Positions 34,631-46,506 of a stretch of DNA of 64,000 nucleotides are shown piece by piece. The DNA is from Limnoperna fortunei (Eukaryota > Mollusca > Bivalvia > Mytilida > Modiolidae): the NCBI GenBank assembly GCA_944474755.1, contig OX104115.1, positions 30,426,043 through 30,490,042 of the forward strand, written 5' to 3'. The notes under the pieces are model-generated. The model saw only the letters and a program-made list of their open reading frames with translations, did not search any database and was not told the origin of the DNA. How positions within the stretch are numbered: position 1 is the stretch's first letter; every line of letters starts with the position of its first letter. Position numbers and translations under genes: made by a program.

Positions 34631-36229
34631 GTAATAACCTTACAATAGATTTACGATATCATTATTACTTGAACATGTTTTGGTCTTGACTTTAGCAGAA
34701 GCATTGCTAGTATATCCTATTGTGCTAGTGAGAATGAAATGATATTCACTAAACATGAAAACTCGGGCGCACTTACATGTTGGTTTTAATATGCTGAGGA
34801 AGTAAATTTATACAACAAGTGGAGGTTTGCTCAGATAACGTGTTCCCCCGTGCAATTTCTGATAATACAAGGTAGCCTAACATTGCGGATTCACGCTCTA
34901 ATGGCTGTATCTATCTGATTGTGAAATATAGTGACAAAAAGGAAAACAGCAAACTTGTTTAGATTTGAAAAATGTTATTTATCAAAATAAACGACATTGA
35001 TGTGGCAAGAATGATAATCAGTTTGTCATTTCTAATTGAAACACAAGTTCACTTAAAGATTAAGAAATTTAGGTAGACAGGACAAATAGGCTGCAACGGT
35101 GGACAAAACAGAAGCATCTACACCTGTAGTGTACATAGAACTACATGTACAAAACTGTTCATATTTTGTAAATTAAGTTTGTTATGCTCAACAACATTAT
35201 ATTTGTTGTTGGAAAGATATGTTATGAAGTTGTCTTTAGTTTGAAAAACGTATGTAGGAGAGTTGAATGCAGCCCAGGCACATTGTATAAAATATATGAG
35301 TTATATGGTTTAGTTGAGTACATGAACATGTGTTCAATATAGATACTGCTGCATTTTTAACGCACTAATTCACATTAGGGTAGGACGAAATCGAAAAAAA
35401 TCCATAAGGTTTGATAAAACAGTTAACTGAATCCAATATTAAAACTACTGGTTCTAAAGAATCAGAATCGGACAAAATATTTAGTACAGCTCGTATATGT
35501 GTTTTTTGAATTTTCCACAATAGCAACCAACTCCTATAATTTTGAAAACATATTATACATCTAGTGGTTACCAGTTTTTGTTTTCATCAAGTATAGCTAC
35601 AATTTTTTATAAAGCAAAAGAAAACGGAAATCTAATCTATGGTGTGACCAACATAGAAAAGTCACAATTTTCCCCACCACTTTCACACTTATAGTAGATA
35701 ACTTCATTAGGTTGCAGTTTGCTTATGTCTTTAGTTAAATGTACATGTACATAACCTACATGTACATTTTTTTTAAATAAATACTTTACAGTTTTGATAC
35801 ATGTGAATGTGTAATGCATGTATTTAACAAGAGTTACATTTAGATTTACTATTAATTTTAAAATCTCAATTCAATGAAGCATGGTATAACTTTCTCCTTA
35901 TATATAAAATATACTGTATGCAGTCATGCAGAATTAATTGAAGTGATCACCCATGTTGATCTGATTTAGCTATTTTTGATAAACTTGTAATGTTTATTTC
36001 AAAATTGCATTTTGTTATAGTTCCGAGTAAAACTGTCATCTATTAAAAGCTTGGCTTCAAAGGTCTTTAAATAAACATTATATTTTGTTTTCTTACATTA
36101 TACCGGGTTTGTTTTAATCCGATAAAAGTTCATAAAAGAAGCAAACGAATATTTGTATATCCGATTGAACTAATAAATGTATGAATTTCTACTGTTATTT
36201 GCTACCAACTTAGTGTAAACATTATTTTA
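34631..36229. other. AT-rich non-coding sequence
   Basis: No gene, repeat family or mobile element recognised. Contains repeated ACATGTACATGTAC words (about 35740-35766). It could be intron following the candidate exon at 34550-34630. Confidence 0.4.
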
Positions 36230-36287
36230 TTGATAAATGCATAGTTCACAATACATGTAGGTATGATACAATATGGGATTAGAAAAC

Positions 36288-36304
36288 AAGTGCTACAAGC
36301 ACTT
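36288..36304 (-). other. Hairpin in the LINE 3' untranslated region
   Basis: AAGTGC, five-base loop, GCACTT. It lies about 60 bases from the presumed 3' end. In LINEs, 3' stem-loops can be recognised by their own reverse transcriptase; that role here is inference from position only. Confidence 0.45.
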
Positions 36305-36492
36305 TTATAAATTCTTCTCCCAGAATATAAGAAAATACATAGTAGAATGCATTACATACAGTGACATAATCATAATTTCATATTAAAGTAACATAACATT
36401 AGTGTTACTTTTACTATGGTTGACATTATACTTTGAAACAATATAAATTTAGAGCAAGATTATCATACAAAGAATTTACAAATTTTAAACCC

Positions 36493-38645
36493 TCATGTGT
36501 TAAACCTTTTTGATTTAATGATATATTTTTGAACAATTAAGAAGTTTTGCGTATTTTCAGCATCGGAGAGGTTTGAGTCACCATATAGAAGGTTTCTAAT
36601 ATTAATGTGACATGATAAGTTTGGAAATAGAATATTTCGTAGTCTATTAAACAATGGACATGAGAGCAGAAAATGTTCAGAATTTTCTATTTGTTTGCAT
36701 TTACAATAGGGGTCAGGCTCAAGATTCTTTTTGAAAAGGTGATCTTTTAGGGCACTACTTTCAGTCCTTATTCTAGCATGAAGTATTTGACCGATACGAC
36801 AACCCGCATAAAAATAGGACGGAACTGTAATTGGCTTGTTTAAAAATGATTTTAAGTTATTGATTGAGTCATTGTTTTTTATGTTAGCAGGAAGGTCATT
36901 CCAAAGTCGAACTGTTGATGGTAAGAAGCTGTTATAATACAACATACTATGGGTGGGTGGGGGGACTAGGTTATTAGCATTTCGGGTTCTGTAATGGTGA
37001 GTTTGAGAAAAGCTAGCTGGAACCAAGTTTGACAGGTACTCAGGGGTATTTCCATGTACCATTTTATGAAATAATATGAGCTTATGTTTTTTCCTGCGAG
37101 CCTCTAATGTTTCCCATCCGCATTTTAGTAAAAGTAAAGAAATGGTAGTTAATTTGGTAGCACCAGTAACTATGCAGGCCGCCTCGTAGTTTATTTGTTC
37201 AAGCTTTAGTTTCATATATTCAGGACAATTGTCCCATATTACATCTGCGTACTCAAGAACTGGACGAATAAAGCTAAAATACATTTTTTCAAGTGATTTC
37301 CTGTCAACTTTAAACTTTAACTTTCGAATAAGATTAAGTCTTTTTGATGCTTTCGAAATAATTTCATCGATATGAGTATTCCAGGTTCCGTCACTTGAAA
37401 ATGTAAGACCTAAATGTTTATGAGAAGTGACAGATTTTATAGAAACTTGGTTCATTGTTAAAGGTGGATGGGATACAAAATCTAATTTACGTGTTATAAC
37501 CATCGATTCAGTCTTTTGTGGGTTGAAATTTACCAACCACTTTATCGACCATTCATGGATTTTTTGAAGATTTGAATTTAAAATAAGAGAAGTTACTAGG
37601 GGGTTTTCAACAACAGCATATATACTCGTGTTATCTGCAAAGAGTTTGATAGGACAGTTAACTTCATTTACTATGTCGTTAATAAAAAATAAGGAATAGT
37701 AGAGGGCCAAGGATGGACCCTTGGGGCACCCCTGCATTTATATTGGCCCAAGATGATTCTGTTCCATTTATAACCACCCTTTGTTTCCTATCAGACAAAT
37801 AATCTTTAAACCATAAAAGGGGATCTTCCGTGATGCCCATTTGTTTTAGTTTATATACAAGGCCTTTGTGCCATACACGATCGAAGGCTTTACTAATATC
37901 AAAGAACACAAATCGGATTTCTTTCCCTTCATCTAGAGCCTTGTTGAATGTGTGAGCTATGTAGAGCAGTTGATTTATAGTAGAATCGTTTAAGATGAAC
38001 CCAGATTGATGTTCTGTTATTAAATCCCTAATAAAGTTAAAAATTCGTTTAAAAATACACTTTTCGAATATTTTACTTAAAATTGGAAGTAGAGAAATTG
38101 GACGATAATTTTCAACTACATTTGGGTTGTCTTTTTTGTGAACTGGTGTTACATTCGCTAATTTCCATTTTGATGGAAATTTTTTTGTAGATAAGCTTAA
38201 ATTAAAAATTGCACATAGAGGTTTTGAAAGGAAGTCCCAGGCAACTTTAAGTAGCTTGGCACTAATGTTATCTGGACCGGAAGCTTTACTAGTATTTAAA
38301 AGTCTTAATACATCTTCTACTTCATATTTATGCAATGTAATATGATCCAGACAGACAGATGGGGGTTGATCGATAGAGGGAATATTTTTATTACTCTCGT
38401 CTATATTGGACTGATTCGCAAAAAACGTATTAAATGCTTCTGCCTTTTCTAAATTACTGTGCAAAACATTGCCATGTACATTCAGCGGAGGAATGATAGA
38501 ATCTTTTGATTTTATACCAGCAATTTTTGACGCTATACCCCACCATTCCCTTATATTTGTTGAGTTAGACTTAAGCTTATCGACTAATTTATTACAATAA
38601 AGTTCTTTTTGACTCCTAATAGTATTAATAGTTTTATTCCGTGCT
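36493..38645 (-). pseudogene. LINE reverse transcriptase, frameshifted
   Basis: Reverse transcriptase of the jockey/CR1 type, which copies the element's RNA at a nicked target. In order on minus: a linker after the missing endonuclease, KASGPDNISAKLLK (RT motif 1), NYRPISLLPILSKIFEK (motif 2), DISKAFDRVWHKGL (motif A, first aspartate intact), AGVPQGSILGPLL (motif B), then motif C as FADNTSIY, where active enzymes have FADD. A long C-terminal region follows with RTRNANNLVPPP, HARIRTESSALKDHLF and a cysteine/histidine cluster (CKC...H...C), typical of the clade. A one-base change in an A6 run (37684-37689) splits it into two frames, 38773-37679 and 37737-36493. The asparagine codon in motif C is at 37630-37632. 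Frameshift plus catalytic replacement indicate a dead copy. Confidence 0.9.
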
Positions 38646-41600
38646 CTCCTTATATATTGAATCAACCTTCCACCCCAACTTTTCCTTATATATTGAATCA
38701 ACCTACCACCCCACCTTCTCCTTATATATTCAATCAACCTATCACCCCACCTTCTCCTTATATATTCAATCACTCTACCACCCCCACCTTCTCCTTATAA
38801 TTTAATCAGCCTTCCACCTCACCTTCTCTTTATATTTTCAATCACTCTACCACCCCCACCTACTGCTAATATTTCATTCAACCTACCACACCCACCTTCT
38901 CCTTATATTTTCAATCACTCTACCACCCCACCTTCTCCTTATATATTGAATCAACCTACCACCCCACCTTCTCCTTATATATTCAATCAACCTACAACCT
39001 CGCCTTCTCCTTATATATTCAATCAACCTACCACCCCACCTTCTCCTTATATATTCAATCAACCTACAACCTCGCCTTCTCCTTATATATTCAATCAACC
39101 TACCACCCCACCTTCTCCTTATATATTGAATCAACCTTCCACCCCAACTTCTCCTTATATATTGAATCAACCTACCACCCCACCTTCTCCTTATATATTC
39201 AATCAACCTACAACCTCGCCTTCTCCTTATATATTCAATCAACCTACGACCCCACCTTCTCCTTATTTATTCAATCAACCTACCACCCCACCTTCTCATT
39301 ATATATTCAATCAACCTACGACCCCACGTTCTCCTTATATATTCAATCAACCTACCACCCTACCTTCTCCTTATATATTCAATCAACCTACGACCGCGCC
39401 TTATTATATATTCAATCAACCTACGACCGCGCCTTATTATATATTCAATCAACCTACGACCCCATCTTCTTATATTTATTCAATCAACCTACCCCCACCT
39501 TCTTATATTTATTCAATCAACCTACAACACTCCACCTTCTTCTTATATTTTCAATCACCATACAACGACCTCCTATTTTAATTCAATCAACTTACCCCAC
39601 CCTTCTTCTTAATTTTCAATAAAACTACCACCCCACCTATACTCCTTATATTTCAATTTACCTTCCACCCCCACCTACTTGTATTTATTTGATTAACTTA
39701 CAACCCTCACCTTCTCCTATATTTTCAATCACCCTACAACGACACCTTCTTATAATTCAATCAACTTACCCCACCCTCCTTCTTAATTTTCAATAAAACT
39801 ACCACCCCACCTACTCCTAATATTTCAATCAAACTACCACCCCTCCCTACTCCTTATATTTTCAATCACTCTACCACCCCCACCTTCTCCTTATAATTCA
39901 ATCATCCTTCCACCTCACCTTATCCTTATATTTTCAATTACTTTACCATCCCCACCTACTAATAATATTTCATTCAACCTACCATCCCCACCTTATCCTT
40001 ATATTTTCAATCACTCTACCACCACCACCTTCTCCTTATAATTCAATCAGCCTTCCACCCCACCTTCTTTTTATAGTTCTAATTAACATATCACAACACC
40101 TCCTCCTTTTATATTCAATCAACCTACCACACCACCTTCTCCTTATATATTCAATCAACCTACCACCACACCTTCTCCTTATATATTCAATCAACCTACC
40201 ACACCACCTTCTCCTTATATATTCAATCAACCTGCCACCACACCTTCTCCTTATATATTCAATCAACCTACCACCCCACCTTCTCCTTTTATATTCAATC
40301 AACCTACCACTACCTTCTCCTTACATATTTAATCAACCAACCCCCACCTACTTCTTTTATATTCAATCAACCTACCACCCCACCTTCTCCTTTTATATTC
40401 AATCAACCTACCACTACCTTCTCCTTACATATTTAATCAACCAACCCCCACCTACTTCTTTTATATTCAATCAACCTACCACCCCACCTTCTCCTTATAT
40501 ATTCAATCAACCTACCACCCCACCTTCTCCTTTTATATTCAATCAACCTACCACCCCACCTTCTCCTTTTATATTCAATCAACCTACCACTACCTTCTCC
40601 TTACATATTTAATCAACCAACCCCCACCTACTTCTTTTATATTCAATCAACCTACCACACCACCTTCTCCTTATATATTCAATCAACCTACCAACACACC
40701 TTCTCCTTATATATTCAATCAACCTACCACACCACCTTCTCCTTATATATTCAATCAACCTACCACCACACCTTCTCCTTATATATTCAATCAACCTACC
40801 ACACCACCTTCTCCTTATATATTCAATCAACCTACCCCCACCTTCTTATATATTCAATCAACCTACCACCCCACCTTCTCCTTATATATTCAATCAACCT
40901 ACCCCCACCTTCCCCTTATATATTTAATCAGCCTACCACCCCACCTTCTTCTTATTTATTCAATCAACCTACCACCCCACCTTCTCCTTATATATTCAAT
41001 CAACCTACGACCCCACCTTCTCCTTATATATTCAATCAACCTACGACCCCACCTTCTCTTTATATATTCAATCAACCTACCACCCCGCATTCTCCTTATA
41101 TATTCAATCAACCTACCACCCCACCTTCTTCTTATTTATTCAATCAACCTACCACCCCACCTTCTCCTTATATATTCAATCAACCTACGACCCCACCTTC
41201 TCCTTATATATTCAATCAACCTACGACCCCACCTTCTAGTTATTTATTCAATCAACCTACCACCCCGCCTTCTCCTTATACATTCAATCAACCTACGACC
41301 CCACCTTCTCCTTATTTATTCAATAAACCTACGACAGCGCCTTCTTATATATTCAATCAACCTACGACCCCACCTTTTTATATATTCAATCAACCTACAA
41401 CCCCACCTTCTCCTTATATATTCAATCAACCTGCGACAGCGCCTTCTTATATTTTCAATCAACCTACGACCCCACCTTTTTATATATTCAATCAACCTAC
41501 CCCCACCTTCTTATATTTATTCAATCAACCTACCCCCACCTTCTTATATTTATTCAATCAACCTACCACACCCCACCTTCCCCTTATATTTTCAATCACA

Positions 41601-43470
41601 ATTCAATGACACATTCTTACAATTCAATCAACTTACCCCACCCTCCTTCTTAATTTTAAATCAAACTACCACCTCCACCTACTCCTTATATTTCAATCAA
41701 CCTACCACCCCCACCTTATCCTTATATTTTCTAACACTCTACCACCACCACCTTCTCCTTATAATTCAATCAGCCTTCCACCTCACCTTCTTTTTATACT
41801 TTTAATTAACATATCAGAACACCTCCTCCTGTTATATTCAATCAACCTACCACACCACCTTCTCCTTATATGTTCAATCAACCTACCACCACACCTTCTC
41901 CTTATATATTCAATCAACCTACCACCACACCTCCTCCTTTTATATTCAATCAACTTACAACCCCACCTTCTCCTGATATTTTCAATCAAACAACCACCCC
42001 ACATACTCCTTATATTTCAATCAACCTACCACCCCCATCTTCTCCTTATATTTTCAATCAGTCTACCAGCCCACCTTCTCCTTATATATTCAATCAACCT
42101 ACCTCCACACCTTCTCCTTATAATTCAATCAGCCTTCCACCTCACCTTATTTTTATACTTTAAATTAACATACCACCACACCTTCTCCTTATATTTTCAA
42201 TCAGTCTACCACCCCACCTTCTCCTTATATATTCAATCAACCTACCTCCTCACCTTCTCCTTATAATTCAATCAGCCTTCCACCTCACCTTCTTTTTATA
42301 CATTCAATCAACAAACCACCCCACCTACACCTTTTATTTCAATCAACATACCACCCCCACCTTCTTCATATATATTCAATCACTCTACTACCGCACGTTC
42401 TCCTTATATATTCAATCAGCCTACCACCCCAACTTCTACTTATAATTCAATCAGCCTTACACCTCACCTTCTTTTTATACATTCAATCAACATTCCACCC
42501 AAACCTACTTATATTTATTCAATCAACTTAACACCCCCACCTTCTCCTTATATTTTCAATCACCATACAACGACCTCTTATTATAATTCAATCAACTTAC
42601 CCCACCCTCCTTCTTAATTTTCAATCAAACTACCACCACACCATCTCCTTATATATTCAATCAACCTACCACCCCACCTTCTCCTTATATATTCAATCAA
42701 CCTACCACTCCAACTTCTCCTTATATATTCAATCAACCTACCACCCCCAACTTCTCCTTATATATTCAATCAACCTACCACCCCCACCCTCTCCTTATAT
42801 TTTCAATCACTCTACCACCCCACCTTTTCCTTATATATTGTCAATCACTCTACCACCCCACCTTCTCCTTATATATTCAATCAACCTTCCACCTCACCTT
42901 CTCCTTATATTTTCAATCCACCTACCATTCCACCTTCTTATATTTATTCAATTAACCTACCACCCTCACCTTCTCCTTGCATTTTCAATGAACCTACCAC
43001 CCCACCTTCTCCTATTTCAATCAACCTACCACGTAACCATCTCCTTATAATTCAATCAACATACCACCCCACCTCCTCCTTATATATTCAATCAACCTAC
43101 CACGCCACCATCTTCTTATAATTCAATCAACCTACCACCTCCACCTTCTCCTTATATATTCAATCAGCCTACCACCCCACCTTCTCCTAATATATTCAAT
43201 CAACCTACCACGCCACCATCTTCTTATTATTCAATCAACCTACCACCCCACCTTCTCCTTATAATTCAATCAGCCTACCACCCCACCTTCTCCTTATAAT
43301 TCAATCAGCCTACCACGCCACCATCTTCTTATAATTCAATCAACCTACCACCCCACCTTCTCCTTATATATTCAATCAATCTACCACCCCCACTTTCTCC
43401 TTATATATTCAATCAATCTACCACCCCCACCTTCTCCTTATATATTCAATCAATCTACCACCCCACCTTT
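38646..43470. repeat. 36-bp minisatellite array, right copy
   Basis: Same unit and variants as 1-4866, including the TCACAACACC variant (40091) and long runs of almost pure 36-bp units at 38940-39400 and 40100-40830. The right part (about 41340-43470) follows the order of variants seen at about 2800-4866, as expected of the duplicated array edge; the left part differs and abuts the truncated LINE. Open frames in it (for example 38946-39581 plus, 38883-39242 minus) are repeat translations. Confidence 0.97.
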
Positions 43471-43590
43471 TTATATTTTTATTTGCTGCTGCTATATTTG
43501 TAATTTTTCCAGATTAAAGGCGGAGGTTTTACAGACAAATTTGTAATTTTTCAAAAGGATAAACTTTTGCAACTACAACTGGCTGATGAT

Positions 43591-43805
43591 GTTTGTTTGT
43601 TTGTTTGTTTGTTTTTTTTTGTTAAACGTAGCGTTTCAGCAATTTTTAAGCCTTTAAATAGAACTCAGTTTTTAGGGGGATGAGTACAGTGTAAAGACCT
43701 TCTTCCTTTGACAGAAAAACAAGCAATCCTTGTTAGTTAAGGCTAGAATCGAGCATACCTTGGCCGCAGTACAACCTCAGTGTTTACAGACCACATGATT
43801 AAAAT
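43591..43805 (-). mobile_element. SINE, degraded (copy 2)
   Basis: Counterpart of 4993-5205, sharing its substitutions; the GTTT tail run (43591 onward) differs by one unit. Confidence 0.7.
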
Positions 43806-46181
43806 AAGATGACTGGAGATTAAAGTGAAATGACACGGTGATAAGTCATAAGTTTCTGCGGACCCGTAAAATTCATTCTGTGTACCGTTCGACTGTTTCG
43901 CATGATCATTAAGGAATAAATAATATTTTATTGATGTACATAATTCCTAGTATATTCATGTTGCAGGTTCTGTGGATCTGGCAAAAAGAAGGGACGTAAC
44001 TCAATAATTTTACTTTAGATCATAAAATGAATACATTCAGTGGTGTTAGGGGAAGGTCCGGTTTTTGTTCGTTAAAGCGGCCTGTTTACAACTGGTACCA
44101 CGGGCTGCTTATTCTATCCTATAGAAATACAAATATGCTTTATCGTCAGTGTGAAGATTAAGGGTAAGGAGGTGCCGTCCGTTAGATTCAAGACGAGAGC
44201 ATTTGTCAATGCTGTAACCAGAAGATAACCTACGCCCTATACAGTAAATATACTTCGGTGGTTTGTTCCATCTTACATTATCTCGTGTTTAGCCAAGCAT
44301 CATCTTTTCTTCTACCTTTTTTCAAGAATGTTTTTCTTACACCTGTTACCCCATGGCTAAATAAGTATCACATTACACGTCACGACAAGTACAGACTTAA
44401 TTACATTCGGAGAATCGTGCAATTTGTAGTGACTAAACAGGTTTTACTCTTTTTTAAATATACAAAGGTGGCTTTTCCAGGATCTCTGTCATGTCTGTAT
44501 TATAACCTAAAAAGCCTAACTGCGATTGGCTGATTGATCCCGGGATTCCTTTCTAATACTCCGTATTTGGATATTCAGATAAAACGCAATATTTGTAAAC
44601 ATCTGAAATGAACAACATACTTGGTTACTTGTGAATTATTTATTATATGTTTGTTTACAATTGTATTATAAATGTGAACAGATTCAATACAACCATATTG
44701 CTTTTAGTTTCAAACTTTATATGCAATTGCAAGAGAAAGTTTAAATGGTTATCATGTAAGTTCAATGAATGGGGATTTTACTTTTATATCCTGCGCCTCA
44801 TTGGCCCAAGTAGTTTAAGTAGTAAGAACTATTTATCTCGCGCCTGTTAACACCTAGGTTCTGAGTAAAAATCTTACTAAGAGCAGGGTGTGCTCGACCA
44901 CAAATTATTGACAGTGATTACTATATGTTCTGAGCGGGTTTCAACAGGGCACTTTATGCCAATTTTTGATAATATATCAAATATATTACTTGCGACAGCA
45001 ACGCTGTCAATTACAATGTACATGATTTACAACAAGCTGTGAATGTATTGCTGTGCTTGTATTGTTGAAGCTCCAGTATTGTTGGAATTTTGTCCACAGT
45101 AAACACTCACACAAAGATACAAGGAAATAGAATAATTAATGCGAAGTGTAATTTATATCATTTTGCAGGTTTGTAGCATTTTATGTTTCACCAACTACAT
45201 CAATTTTATTTACAACTATATGCTGTTGTTGGAAATTTATATCATGTAAATTTGATTAAAAATATTATTGGTTTCCAAGAGTATCCAAAGCAATCTTAAA
45301 GACAAAACGACACGTCTATGTGTGACATAGCCTTTTGTGTGTAAAGGTAGTAAACTTATTAAATCGTCGTATTTTTAATTGTTCCCCATGGCTGTTGATT
45401 TTAATCAATGTAATTATTACCGGTAAATGCAGTCCAGGATATATATTTTAACAGTATTTAGAGTTCTTAAACGCACGAACAGGAATTTGAGATTTGTCAC
45501 TTCTGTTAATGTCTGTGCAATTCTAAGAGTTTTGTTCAGATTATTTAAACTGGTAATTGTTAACGGAAGGCAGAGAATATTGCATGTCATTTGAAACCGT
45601 TAAAAACAAAAAGCCGTTTAAAGATCCATAGTAGAATGAGACACATTTAAATGCAAAAGAATGAAATAAGGAAAATGTGTAATATATATTTGATGTTTTG
45701 TTCGTTTTTCTTGGAGGGCGGGGGAGTGTTTCGATCGCTTTTTATTGTATCTTACGTTGTTCATGTTTGAACATTCTCTTAGTTACTGTGACCAAATCAC
45801 TGTAAGATTCCTTCACATTAGTCATGCATGCCCGGTAATGAAGTGCCTGTTATTTTTTTGTATCAAGGCTATTTTGCTGATACACGCATTATCTGTTGTC
45901 ACACATGAAAGGAAAATAACACAAATTATTGATAAATAACATCACATCCTGCGAAAAATAGGTACCACTATTTCTTATTAATGTGAACTAATCACTAAGT
46001 ACTTGTATCTTCTAAAATATCAATTCAGTTATTAGTGCACCTATATACATTATTGTAAAAACATAACTGCGACAATCGCATCTTTACACAGGCCTTAAAC
46101 AAGTTTAAAAAAACGTCCACCACATTGCGCAATTTATACACTCGTTCATTTTATTTTAATTGTACTAACATGTTTGGGTTT
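43806..46181. other. Non-coding duplicated sequence (copy 2)
   Basis: Matches 5206-6854 and then jumps at 45480/45481 to sequence matching 10467 onward. About 239 bases at 45871-46109 have no counterpart in copy 1, where GGCTAAAACGTCC is continuous (about 10853-10865); no inverted repeats or target duplication are seen around them. No gene is seen. Confidence 0.6.
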
Positions 46182-46385
46182 AACGAAATATTTTTTATCG
46201 ATATCACGATATAACAGATCGCTTTCTCGAGACAACAATATATTTTTTATCGAGAGCACGATATCTTTTTTCATCGATATAACGATATATTCGTTTTATC
46301 GAGATCACGATATAACAATATCGTTTTCTCGAGATAACGATATATTGTTTATCGAGATCACGACAGATTGTTTTATCGAGATCTC
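46182..46385. repeat. ATCGAGATNACGATAT tandem array, copy 2
   Basis: Same near-palindromic units as 10931-11242, with about 108 fewer bases; it joins the SINE head at the same place. Confidence 0.85.
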
Positions 46386-46506
46386 TGGCAATCCTTGTCA
46401 ATTATAGTTGGAGTAGAGTACACCTTACCCGCAGGTAGACTGGAACCCACAACCTCAGTGTTGACAAACCACGTGATAAACAGTAGCCGAACTATCTTAT
46501 CCACAC
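46386..46506 (-). mobile_element. SINE head fragment (copy 2)
   Basis: Counterpart of 11243-11358: tRNA-like head on minus with the GGTTCCAGTC-type B box, then the body up to CAGAGATCTCG, where it meets the palindromic array. Confidence 0.75.

Larger units (their letters stand above)
36230..38645 (-). mobile_element. 5'-truncated jockey/CR1-like LINE
   Basis: Non-LTR retrotransposon on minus. The 5' end is cut at about 38645, where it meets the minisatellite; the endonuclease and any ORF1 are missing. The 3' untranslated region contains a short perfect hairpin (AAGTGC/GCACTT, 36288-36304) and an AATAAA signal (complement at 36226-36231), which I take as the approximate 3' end. No poly-A tract or target duplication is certain. 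Sequence to the left is not minisatellite, so this is either an insertion at the array border or the array was later rearranged here. Confidence 0.85.

Noticed and set aside
38946..39581. Pro/Thr-rich repeat protein gene (FNQPTTPPSPYI repeats)
   Set aside because: Same reason: the overlapping minus frame is equally open, and indels between units change frame at both ends.
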